Shown in pieces: positions 43,476 through 50,083 of a stretch of DNA of 64,000 nt (within the stretch, counting starts at the first letter, position 1; the number at the start of each line of letters is the position of its first letter). The translations under genes and the position numbers were made by a program. The stretch is taken from contig NZ_FOET01000001.1 in NCBI RefSeq assembly GCF_900110735.1, positions 620,001-684,000 of the forward strand. Reading direction: 5' to 3'. Source of the DNA: Streptomyces radiopugnans (GTDB taxonomy: Bacteria > Actinomycetota > Actinomycetes > Streptomycetales > Streptomycetaceae). Below the pieces are notes generated by a model. That model saw only the letters and a list, made by a program, of their open reading frames with translations, searched no databases and was not told the origin of the DNA.

Positions 43476-44108
43476 GTGAGCCGGAACAGTGGCGGGCCGT
43501 TCGTACGGCCGTACCGGCCGCAGGACCGGGAGGCGGTGTACGACGTGTGCGTGCGCACCGCCGACGCGGGCGGCGACGCGCGGGGCATCTACCGGGACCC
43601 CGACCTGATGGGCGACCTCTTCGCCGGGCCGTACGTGTGGCTCGGGCCGCACCTGGCCTTCGTGCTGGACGACGGCGGGCGCGCGGTCGGGTACGCCGTC
43701 GGCACCGCCGACACCGCGGCGTTCGCCGAGGCGTTCCGGCGCGAGTGGCTGCCGCGCGTGGTCGGCAGGCGTCCGAGGGCGCGGAAACCGGTCACGCCGG
43801 ACGAGCGGATGACCGAGCTGCTGTACACCCCCGAGCGGATGGTGCTGCCCGAACTCGCCGACCACCCGGCGCACCTCCACATCGACATCCTCCCCGCGTA
43901 CCAGCGCGCGGGGCACGGAAGGGCGCTGATGCGCGCGCTGCTGGACGCCCTGCGCCGGGAGGGGGCCGGGCGCGTCCACCTGGGCATGCTGACGGCGAAC
44001 ACCGGCGCACGGCGCTTCTACGACCGCCTCGGATTCCGCGAGCTGGCGGTGGCCGATCCCGGCCCGCTCACCTATCTGGGCAGGTCCACGGAGACCGGGT
44101 CGGCGTAA
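43476..44108 (+). CDS. GNAT acetyltransferase resembling the O-GlcNAcase-associated HAT-like domain
   Basis: A 210-residue GNAT-fold protein. VRPYRPQDREAVYDVCVRTADAGG, then DLFAGPYVWLGPHLAFVLDDGG near residue 55, and the acetyl-CoA site HLHIDILPAYQRAGHGRALM near residue 135. NTGARRFYDRLGFREL closes the fold. The N-terminal pattern resembles the C-terminal acetyltransferase-like domain of animal O-GlcNAcase and its bacterial stand-alone homologues; substrate and activity are unknown. The GTG at 43476 has AAGGAGG six bases upstream. A perfect CebR-type palindrome overlaps its promoter, suggesting control by a sugar-responsive repressor. Confidence 0.85.
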   Translation: MSRNSGGPFVRPYRPQDREAVYDVCVRTADAGGDARGIYRDPDLMGDLFAGPYVWLGPHLAFVLDDGGRAVGYAVGTADTAAFAEAFRREWLPRVVGRRPRARKPVTPDERMTELLYTPERMVLPELADHPAHLHIDILPAYQRAGHGRALMRALLDALRREGAGRVHLGMLTANTGARRFYDRLGFRELAVADPGPLTYLGRSTETGSA

Positions 44109-44204
44109 TGTGACGGTAACCCCTCACCGTGATACTGGTGTGCGGGCCGCTCCTTTCCCGGGCGGTACGGGGGAGGGCCGTCTGACCAGCGAGGATGGGT
44201 GACC

Positions 44205-45566
44205 ATGGACAAGCAGCAGGAATTCGTGCTCAGGACGCTCGAGGAGCGCGACATCCGGTTCGTCCGGCTGTGGTTCACCGACGTCCTGGGCTTTCTGAAG
44301 TCCGTCGCCGTCGCGCCCGCGGAGCTCGAGCAGGCCTTCGACGAGGGCATGGGCTTCGACGGGTCCGCGATCGAGGGCTTCGCCCGTGTCTACGAGTCCG
44401 ACATGATCGCCAAGCCCGACCCGAGCACGTTCCAGATCCTGCCCTGGCGCGCCGAGGCCCCCGGCACCGCGCGGATGTTCTGCGACATCCTGATGCCGGA
44501 CGGCTCCCCCTCCTACGCCGACCCCCGCTACGTCCTCAAGCGGGCCCTGAACAAGACCTCCGACCTGGGCTTCACCTTCTACACCCACCCCGAGATCGAG
44601 TTCTTCCTGCTCAAGGACAAGCCGGTGGACGGCACCCGGCCCACCCCGGCCGACTCCTCCGGCTACTTCGACCACACCCCGCAGCACGTCGGCCAGGACT
44701 TCCGCCGCCAGGCGATCACCATGCTGGAGTCGATGGGCATCTCGGTGGAGTTCTCCCACCACGAGGGCGCCCCGGGGCAGCAGGAGATCGACCTGCGGTA
44801 CGCCGACGCCCTGTCGACGGCCGACAACATCATGACGTTCCGGCTGGTGATGAAGCAGGTCGCGCTGGAGCAGGGGGTGCAGGCGACCTTCATGCCCAAG
44901 CCGTTCTCGGAGTTCCCCGGCTCCGGGATGCACACCCACCTGTCGCTGTTCGAGGGCGACCGCAACGCCTTCCACGAGTCCGGCGCCGAGTACCAGCTCT
45001 CCAAGGTCGGCCGCTCCTTCATCGCCGGGCTGCTCAGGCACGCCGGGGAGATCTCCGCCGTCACCAATCAGTGGGTCAACTCCTACAAGCGCATCTGGGG
45101 CGGGGCCCAGCGCACCGCGGGCGCCGGCGGCGAGGCGCCCTCCTACATCTGCTGGGGGCACAACAACCGCTCCGCGCTGATCCGCGTGCCGATGTACAAG
45201 CCCGGCAAGATGGGCTCCACCCGGATCGAGGTCCGCTCCCTGGACTCCGGCGCCAACCCCTACCTGGCCTACGCGGTGCTGCTCGCCGCCGGGCTGAAGG
45301 GCATCGAGGAGGGCTACGAACTCCCCGCCGGCGCCGAGGACGACGTGTGGGCCCTGTCGGACGCCGAACGCCGCGCGATGGGCATCGAGCCGCTGCCGCA
45401 GAACCTGGGCGAGGCGATCGCGCTGATGGAGCGCAGCGAGCTGGTCGCCGAGACCCTGGGCGAGCACGTCTTCGACTTCTTCCTGCGCAACAAGAAGCAG
45501 GAGTGGGAGGAGTACCGCTCCGAGGTCACCGCCTTCGAGCTGCGCAAGAACCTGCCGGTGCTGTAA
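44205..45566 (+). CDS. glnA2: Glutamine synthetase-like enzyme GlnA2; 3' end rebuilt by the AICE
   Basis: A 453-residue GSI-type protein. GFDGSAIEGFARVYESD, EIEFFLLKD, KPFSEFPGSGMHTHLS and HNNRSALIRVPMYKP are the substrate and metal motifs. The adenylylation motif NLYDLP of GlnA1-type enzymes is absent, so it is probably not a GlnE target. By position and sequence it corresponds to Streptomyces GlnA2, reported as a gamma-glutamylpolyamine synthetase. The last 86 bp are duplicated at 59966-60051: the AICE crossed over here and supplies the present C-terminus. The protein is unchanged because the two differing bases are third-codon and synonymous (TCC/TCG and GCC/GCG). A GTG at 44199 is an alternative start. 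Confidence 0.92.
   Translation: MDKQQEFVLRTLEERDIRFVRLWFTDVLGFLKSVAVAPAELEQAFDEGMGFDGSAIEGFARVYESDMIAKPDPSTFQILPWRAEAPGTARMFCDILMPDGSPSYADPRYVLKRALNKTSDLGFTFYTHPEIEFFLLKDKPVDGTRPTPADSSGYFDHTPQHVGQDFRRQAITMLESMGISVEFSHHEGAPGQQEIDLRYADALSTADNIMTFRLVMKQVALEQGVQATFMPKPFSEFPGSGMHTHLSLFEGDRNAFHESGAEYQLSKVGRSFIAGLLRHAGEISAVTNQWVNSYKRIWGGAQRTAGAGGEAPSYICWGHNNRSALIRVPMYKPGKMGSTRIEVRSLDSGANPYLAYAVLLAAGLKGIEEGYELPAGAEDDVWALSDAERRAMGIEPLPQNLGEAIALMERSELVAETLGEHVFDFFLRNKKQEWEEYRSEVTAFELRKNLPVL
45480..45565 (+). repeat. attL: 86-bp direct repeat in glnA2
   Basis: Identical to 59966-60051 at 84 of 86 positions. The first 41 bp (45480-45520) and the last 32 bp (45534-45565) are uninterrupted; mismatches are at 45521 and 45533. 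Crossover most likely occurred in the 41-bp block or upstream of the mismatches. The next base differs too: TAA here, TAG on the right. Confidence 0.9.
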
Positions 45567-45601
45567 GCGCAGGTCAGAAAGGGTTTCCAGCTACAGCAGC
45601 A

Positions 45602-45636
45602 CTCAGGGCCAGCGGCCGTACGCCGCTGGCCCTGAG
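45602..45636. terminator. Strong bidirectional terminator between glnA2 and int
   Basis: A perfect 15-bp stem (45602-45616 with 45622-45636) and 5-nt loop, inside the element. It would stop glnA2 transcripts before they enter the AICE and also end the int transcript. Confidence 0.8.
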
Positions 45637-45641
45637 CCACT

Positions 45642-46907
45642 TCACCCGTCCTGGGCCGTCTGTGGGCCGTCCGGCGGTGAAACGGCGCTCTCGTACACGC
45701 TGTCCACGGCCCTCCTCGTACGCCTCTCGCTGCTCGGCATCAGGTGCGTGTACACCCGCAGCGTGAAGCCCGCATCGGAGTGACCGAGGTACGTGCTCAG
45801 CGCCTTGATGTTCTCCCCGGCGTCCAGCAGCACCGACGCGTAGAAGTGCCGTAGCGCATGCATGCCGTGTTCGCGCGCCGCTTCGTACCGCTCGCCTTCC
45901 TCGGGCTGCGGGAGGATCCCGGCCGCTGCAAGGGCGGGCTTCCACACCCGGGTGTTGAAGTCGGTCCGGCGGACCGCTCCGCCACCGGACAGGGAGAAGA
46001 ACAGCCGCTTCGTCACCGGCTGACCGTCCGGCCGTAGCCACGGAAGCGTGACCTCGGATGGCGGGTGCACGTCCTGGTGCCGCTTCAGGGCGTGCCCTAC
46101 GTGCTCGGGCAGCGGTACGTCACGCTCCTTGCCGCGCTTCGGCGGGCCGAAGACGAGGTGGCCGTTGACCACCTTCACCTGACAGGCGACGCGCAGCCAT
46201 CCGGTGTCGAACCCCACTTCGTCCACCGGGAGTCCGAAGATCTCCCCCTGCCGCAGACCACAGCCTGCCCCGACATCGACCATCGCGCGGTAGCGCTCGG
46301 GCAGCGCGGCCCGGACGGCGAACACCTGCTCAGCGGTCCAGGGCTGTACGCGGGGAGGAGACGGCCGAGGGGCCCGTACCGTGCGGGCACGGCACGGGTT
46401 CTTCGTGAGGTGGCCATCGTCCACGGCCGCGCTCAGGACGGCTGAGACGCTGTTGAAGATGACGCGCCGGTACGAGGAGACCGGGAGTGCGCGCTCCAGG
46501 GTGCTCAGCCAGTCGCGGATGTGGGAGGGCTGGAAAGAGCCCAGCGGCCGGGACCCGAGATAGGGAAAGGCGTGTCGACGGAGCTGCACTTCGACCGCCG
46601 TGCGCGTCGTCATGTCGGTGGTCTGCGCCGTGAGCCACTTCTCGGCGTACTGCCGGAAGGTGGTCCGGCCGACGGCCGGGTCGATGTAGTGCCCGCGGGA
46701 CATGTCGGCCTCGATGTGGGCAAGCCACTGCTCGGCAAGGCGCTTCTGCCGGTCGGGGAAGGACTTGGACTTCTCGGTGCCGTCAGGGCCGACGTAGCGG
46801 GCGCGGTAGCGCATGCCGGTGCCGTAGCGGTTCGTTCTGACGCGTCGGGGCTTGCCGTCGGGGCCGGACTCGGTCTTGTACCAGCGGTCTTGGATGTGAC
46901 CTGCCAT
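45642..46907 (-). CDS. int: AICE tyrosine recombinase integrase
   Basis: A 421-residue phage-type integrase. It has an N-terminal arm-binding part with Arg/Lys-rich KPRRVRTNRYGTGMRYRARY, a SAM-like core-binding domain (about 85-180), and a catalytic domain with Arg in GAGCGLRQGEIFGL, HALRHFYASVLLDAGE (His-x-x-Arg), GHSDAGFTLRVYTHLMPS (His and nucleophile Tyr). All catalytic residues are present, so it should be active. It cuts at the glnA2 3' end to integrate or, with Xis, to excise the element. It lies directly inside attL, as usual. The last codons overlap a 20-bp repeat found again at the right end. Confidence 0.95.
   Translation of the reverse strand: MAGHIQDRWYKTESGPDGKPRRVRTNRYGTGMRYRARYVGPDGTEKSKSFPDRQKRLAEQWLAHIEADMSRGHYIDPAVGRTTFRQYAEKWLTAQTTDMTTRTAVEVQLRRHAFPYLGSRPLGSFQPSHIRDWLSTLERALPVSSYRRVIFNSVSAVLSAAVDDGHLTKNPCRARTVRAPRPSPPRVQPWTAEQVFAVRAALPERYRAMVDVGAGCGLRQGEIFGLPVDEVGFDTGWLRVACQVKVVNGHLVFGPPKRGKERDVPLPEHVGHALKRHQDVHPPSEVTLPWLRPDGQPVTKRLFFSLSGGGAVRRTDFNTRVWKPALAAAGILPQPEEGERYEAAREHGMHALRHFYASVLLDAGENIKALSTYLGHSDAGFTLRVYTHLMPSSERRTRRAVDSVYESAVSPPDGPQTAQDG
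45652..45671 (+). repeat. Left copy of a 20-bp end repeat (candidate Int arm site)
   Basis: Two tandem TGGGCCGTC units (TGGGCCGTCTGTGGGCCGTC). The same 20-mer with one change is at 59841-59860 near the right end, in the same orientation. It lies in the last codons of int. Confidence 0.55.
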
Positions 46908-46994
46908 GCGGTGTGCGTGGTCCCTTCATGGGAGCGCCGCGGGGCGGGACCGGCGAGGGTTCCGCCCCGCGGCGATGTGCTCGGTTGTGGGTGC

Positions 46995-47216
46995 TCAGGC
47001 GGCCGTGTCGGTGGCCATGCGCTCGGCGGCCCAGTTGCGGACGGCTACGGGGTCGTAGCGCAGGTGCTTGCCGACCCGGAATCCGGGTGGGCCGGTGCGC
47101 TTCTTGCGCCAGGCGTAGACGGTCTCCAGGGGGACGCCGAACAACCTGGCGATGTCGTCGGGAGTCAGGTAGCGGTCCGGGAGTCCGGCCCGCAGCGCGG
47201 TGGTGGCGGATGCCAT
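46995..47216 (-). CDS. xis: Excisionase / MerR-like helix-turn-helix protein
   Basis: A 73-residue DNA-binding protein of the AlpA/Xis type. RYLTPDDIARLFGVPLETVYAWRKK is the helix-turn-helix (about 15-40), and the wing is GFRVGKHLRYDPVAVRNW. It bends DNA at the att sites to favour excision. It is just upstream of int on the same strand (87-nt gap), the standard AICE order. Confidence 0.92.
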   Translation of the reverse strand: MASATTALRAGLPDRYLTPDDIARLFGVPLETVYAWRKKRTGPPGFRVGKHLRYDPVAVRNWAAERMATDTAA

Positions 47217-47271
47217 GCGGTGATCTCTCCTCCGTGGCGCCGGGAAGGGAGAGAGGCCCTCTCCCCGTAGG

Positions 47272-47477
47272 TCCGCTACATCCGCTACATCCGCTACAGC
47301 CCAGGTCAGGGGCCTGTTTTCTGTAGCGGATGCGCGGGATGTAGCGGATAGGTGCCGCTACGCGGAGCGGGCGGTGGTAGCGGAAGCCGGGGTGATGTAG
47401 CGGATGCTGGCCGCCTCATCCGCTACATCCGCACCATCTGTGAGCTGCGGTGTAGCGGCTGTAGCGGATGTAGCGGA
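47272..47477. repeat. Iteron array of TGTAGCGGA / TCCGCTACA (candidate oriV)
   Basis: Nine exact copies of the 9-mer within 206 bp: 47272, 47281 and 47290 (head-to-tail, 9-bp period, bottom orientation), then 47322, 47340, 47396, 47419, 47460 and 47469 in both orientations. Near-matches lie at 47376 and 47451. The array spans the xis-DUF3631 gap and runs into the 3' end of the DUF3631 gene, whose tail therefore reads SATSATAAT. It is the most likely replication-initiator binding region. Confidence 0.75.
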
Positions 47478-48602
47478 CTTTGGAGGGGGCGGGGGGCAGT
47501 AGCGGGTCCAGGCGTCGGCCAGGTCCTCGGCGTAGTAGCCCCTGGGGACTCCGGACGCGGTGCGGATGGGGCGCGGCTTGATGGGCTTGTTGTCCCCGGT
47601 GACGTACTCGCCGAGCATCCGCGACAGGCCGCGAGAGGTGAGGGGCTTGCCGCCCAGGTCGCCCCAGGGGGCGTCCTCGATGGCGTTGAGGCATTCGAGG
47701 ATGACGGCGGTGGGCATCCGGTCGGCCCCTTGGAAGACGTGGTCGCGCAGGTCGGTCAGCAGCCGGATGCCGAGGGAGGCCTTGTCGTCTTCGGCGGCGG
47801 CGTTGACCAGTTCCACGCAGGCCGCGCGGGCCCGCTGCGGCCAGGTTCCGCCGGCGGCGTCGGCGATGGTGAGCAGGGGCTCCCAGACGTCGGCGGGCCG
47901 GTCGGTGATGCCCTGGGGCATGTCCGGCCACTTGCCTTCCACGGCCGGGCGGACCTGCTCGGCCCAGGCGGCGAGCCGGTCGCGAAGGGCGTGGCCTTCC
48001 TTCTCATGGATGCGCTGGCGGAACGGCTCCACGCGCTCGTTGGGGGCGCGGCGGCGCATGCGGATGATGACCGAGCGGGTCAGGATCGTGTCCGGCAGCG
48101 AGCCGAGGCCGGCCACGGCCACCGCGCAGTAGGACGGGAAGGCCTGCACGGACTGGTTGGCGCCGTCGCCCACGCAGCGGTAGGTGACCCCGGAGCGGCG
48201 GTGCCCGGCGTTGAGGAAGCCGCGCAGCTCCTCGTTGTCTCCGGCCTTGGGGCCGAAGACGGTGTCGATCTCGTCGAAGAGGATGGTGGGCCGCCCGTCC
48301 ATGCCGGACACGGCCCGGAACAGGGCGGCGGCCGAGGCGTTGACGGCCACCATCGGCTGCGGCACCAGGGTTTCCACGATCTCCAGTGCACGGGACTTGC
48401 CGGAGCCGGGTTCGGGGGAGAGGAAGGCGATGCGGGGGGTGGAGTCGAAGGCGTCCAGCAGGTGCGCGTGGGCGTCCCACAGGGTGACGGCGACGTAGGC
48501 CGCTTCGGTGGGGAAGGCGTTGAAGCGCCGGTGGAAGCGCTCGATCTCGTTCAGCAGCTCGGCCCCGTCAATGGCCGGAGCGGGTGTGGCGGTGCCGGTC
48601 AT
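47358..48602 (-). CDS. DUF3631 ATPase of the AICE replication module
   Basis: A 414-residue P-loop protein. Walker A is LSPEPGSGKSRALEIV near residue 60, and Walker B is PTILFDEIDTVFG near residue 105. The DUF3631 domain, with RGLSRMLGEYVTGDN, fills about 190-360. It is usually found beside Prim-Pol genes in AICEs, where it is thought to act as the replicative helicase or initiator partner. Its ATG overlaps the stop of a 64-aa gene, which in turn overlaps the Prim-Pol gene, so three products are coupled. The C-terminal 40 residues are low complexity because the iterons lie within the coding sequence. Confidence 0.88.
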   Translation of the reverse strand: MTGTATPAPAIDGAELLNEIERFHRRFNAFPTEAAYVAVTLWDAHAHLLDAFDSTPRIAFLSPEPGSGKSRALEIVETLVPQPMVAVNASAAALFRAVSGMDGRPTILFDEIDTVFGPKAGDNEELRGFLNAGHRRSGVTYRCVGDGANQSVQAFPSYCAVAVAGLGSLPDTILTRSVIIRMRRRAPNERVEPFRQRIHEKEGHALRDRLAAWAEQVRPAVEGKWPDMPQGITDRPADVWEPLLTIADAAGGTWPQRARAACVELVNAAAEDDKASLGIRLLTDLRDHVFQGADRMPTAVILECLNAIEDAPWGDLGGKPLTSRGLSRMLGEYVTGDNKPIKPRPIRTASGVPRGYYAEDLADAWTRYCPPPPPKSATSATAATPQLTDGADVADEAASIRYITPASATTARSA

Positions 48603-48793
48603 GCGGCGGTGGTCCTTTCGGTGGTGCGGTGGCGGCCGAACTGCGGGTCAGGGCGAAGGGCAGAAGAGGACGGCCTGCGGCCGACGTTTCCCGGGGCGCC
48701 CTCGGCCGCCGTGAGTGCGGCCGGTTCGGCGGCCTGCGGGCCGGGGGCGGTGGCGGATGTGCTCTTCAGCAGGGAGCGGGCGGGGGCGTTCAT
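48599..48793 (-). CDS. Small AICE protein coupled between primase and DUF3631 genes
   Basis: A 64-residue protein beginning MNAPARSLLKSTSATAPG and ending RTTERTTAA. It is low complexity, basic and probably disordered. Its ATG overlaps the Prim-Pol stop (ATGA) and its TGA overlaps the DUF3631 ATG (ATGA), which is strong evidence that it is translated. The function is unknown; a linker or regulator within the replication complex would fit. Confidence 0.7.
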   Translation of the reverse strand: MNAPARSLLKSTSATAPGPQAAEPAALTAAEGAPGNVGRRPSSSALRPDPQFGRHRTTERTTAA

Positions 48794-49698
48794 GCCGTCC
48801 CCCGCTGCTGGTTGTGAGCGATGGACCAGTTGAGCGCGCTGCGCAGGGTGGAGCGGCACTGGGCCGGCGGCAGTCCGGTCGACTCGCCCGCCTGCTGAAG
48901 AGCGTTCTCCACCACATGCCGGGGGAGGTCGCCCCACGCGACGAACCGGCCCAGAGCGCGCGCGGCCCGGAAGAGAGCGGCCTCGCGCCCGCCCTCCTGG
49001 GCCGTCGCGACGGTCGCGGTCTCGTTCTGCAACGCTGCCTCGGCGTAGCGGCCGGACAGAGCCGTTACCGCCACGGAGACCGGCCCTGCGGGCCTTGGAG
49101 CGGGGCGCAGGGCGTCCAGCAGCCAGCCGGGCAGCGGAGCCACCGGAGCGGCGTCCACCACCTCGTAGGTGCCCGTGTCGGTGACGCTGCCGGGGGCGAC
49201 GACGTAACCGCCCCAGGCGCGGGTGTCGATCAGCGGGGCAAGAGTGCCCGCGGTGTTGTGCAGCCGGATGCCGGGCGGGGCGGCGAAGTACAGGTGCTCA
49301 CCACCGCTCGCGGTCCGGGTGCGGTAGGTGGCGGGGACGGGTTGCCCGGCGCGCTCGCAGAGCGCCTGAAAGGTCGCCGCGCCGCCAGGCGCGTCCGTTC
49401 TGTTCTTGGGGGTGTCGAGGTCGGCGACGACCAGGCCGGACGGGCCGGTGGCGATGCCGACGTTGAACGGGCCCGCGGACCATGCGGCGTGGATGCGGTC
49501 GGGGTCGGTGGTGGCGCGCTGCTCCCACTTGCGGTGTCCGGCCGCGCATTCCCCGGTCCGGGGGCACCGAGCCTGGCCGTGCAGGGCCGGCCGCTTGCCA
49601 CCAGGGCGGAGGGGGAAGACGTGCCAGCCGCGCTCGGCGGCGGCCAGGGCGGCGGACAGCAGGGCGTCCGCTCGCCGTTCGGGGACGGGTTGGGTCAT
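48790..49698 (-). CDS. AICE bifunctional DNA primase/polymerase (Prim-Pol)
   Basis: A 302-residue Prim-Pol domain protein. ALAAAERGWHVFPLRPGGKRP at the N-terminus, zinc-type Cys/His in CPRTGECAAGHRKW, catalytic acidic pair in LVVADLDTPKN near residue 92, and SGGEHLYFAAP near residue 135. A short helical C-terminus replaces the fused helicase seen in other RepAB proteins; the DUF3631 ATPase is encoded separately. It would prime and copy the excised circle. The ATG at 49698 follows GGAGG. Confidence 0.9.
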   Translation of the reverse strand: MTQPVPERRADALLSAALAAAERGWHVFPLRPGGKRPALHGQARCPRTGECAAGHRKWEQRATTDPDRIHAAWSAGPFNVGIATGPSGLVVADLDTPKNRTDAPGGAATFQALCERAGQPVPATYRTRTASGGEHLYFAAPPGIRLHNTAGTLAPLIDTRAWGGYVVAPGSVTDTGTYEVVDAAPVAPLPGWLLDALRPAPRPAGPVSVAVTALSGRYAEAALQNETATVATAQEGGREAALFRAARALGRFVAWGDLPRHVVENALQQAGESTGLPPAQCRSTLRSALNWSIAHNQQRGTA

Positions 49699-49739
49699 GC
49701 TGGAAACCTCCTGAGTCTCTTGCTGGAGATGGGAGAACC

Positions 49740-49776
49740 GGGGCGGTCGCGGTCTTTGGCGAGAGGCGACCGCCCC
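49740..49776 (-). terminator. Hairpin between the small membrane gene and the primase gene
   Basis: An 11-bp perfect stem (49740-49750 with 49766-49776) and 15-nt loop. It may attenuate transcription from the transfer genes into the replication genes. Confidence 0.5.
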
Positions 49777-49791
49777 GGAGTCTTGGACAGC

Positions 49792-49941
49792 TCAGCGGCG
49801 GCCGGCGCGGGCGGTGCGGCGCAGCGCGGTCCAGGCGCGGCGGCCCAGCCGGGCCTTCCCGGCCGGGGTGAACGGCTGGGCGGCGCACAACGCTGCGTAG
49901 GCGATGAGCCAGAGCAGGATGGCGGAGCTAGCAGCGAGCAT
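49792..49941 (-). CDS. Small membrane protein of the AICE
   Basis: A 49-residue protein not listed among longer reading frames: MLAASSAILLWLIAYAALCA forms one membrane helix, followed by a strongly basic tail ending [15 protein letters not shown] lies about 11 nt upstream. It lies between the transfer gene and the primase gene, where pSAM2-like elements often carry tiny spread-type proteins. The function is unknown. Confidence 0.65.
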   Translation of the reverse strand: MLAASSAILLWLIAYAALCAAQPFTPAGKARLGRRAWTALRRTARAGRR

Positions 49942-49996
49942 CGGGGTCTCGACTCCTTGTCTGGGCGGGGTTCGGTGGGTGCGGGCCGGTGGGCTG

Positions 49997-50083
49997 CTAG
50001 GGGCTAGTTCGCTGGTCAGCGGCGGTTTGGGGCGCTAGCGGGGGTGCTAGACCTAGCGGCGCGGGGTGCTAGGTCTAGCGGCG
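49997..50083. repeat. CTAG-rich repeat cluster at the end of the transfer gene (candidate clt)
   Basis: Seven CTAG tetranucleotides in 82 bp (49997, 50004, 50035, 50047, 50053, 50069, 50075), a sequence rare in Streptomyces DNA. Two 20-bp direct repeats (50042-50061 and 50064-50083) each contain a palindrome, CTAGACCTAG or CTAGGTCTAG. In Streptomyces plasmids the cis-acting transfer locus bound by TraB often lies beside tra; this cluster is the best candidate here. Confidence 0.55.

Noticed and set aside
45480..45565. tRNA gene as the integration site
   Set aside because: I looked for a tRNA at the ends of the element because AICEs usually use one. The repeated sequence is plainly the coding 3' end of glnA2, with no cloverleaf or T-loop.
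47272..47477. CRISPR array
   Set aside because: The repeats are 9-mers in both orientations with irregular or no spacers and no cas genes nearby; iterons fit better.
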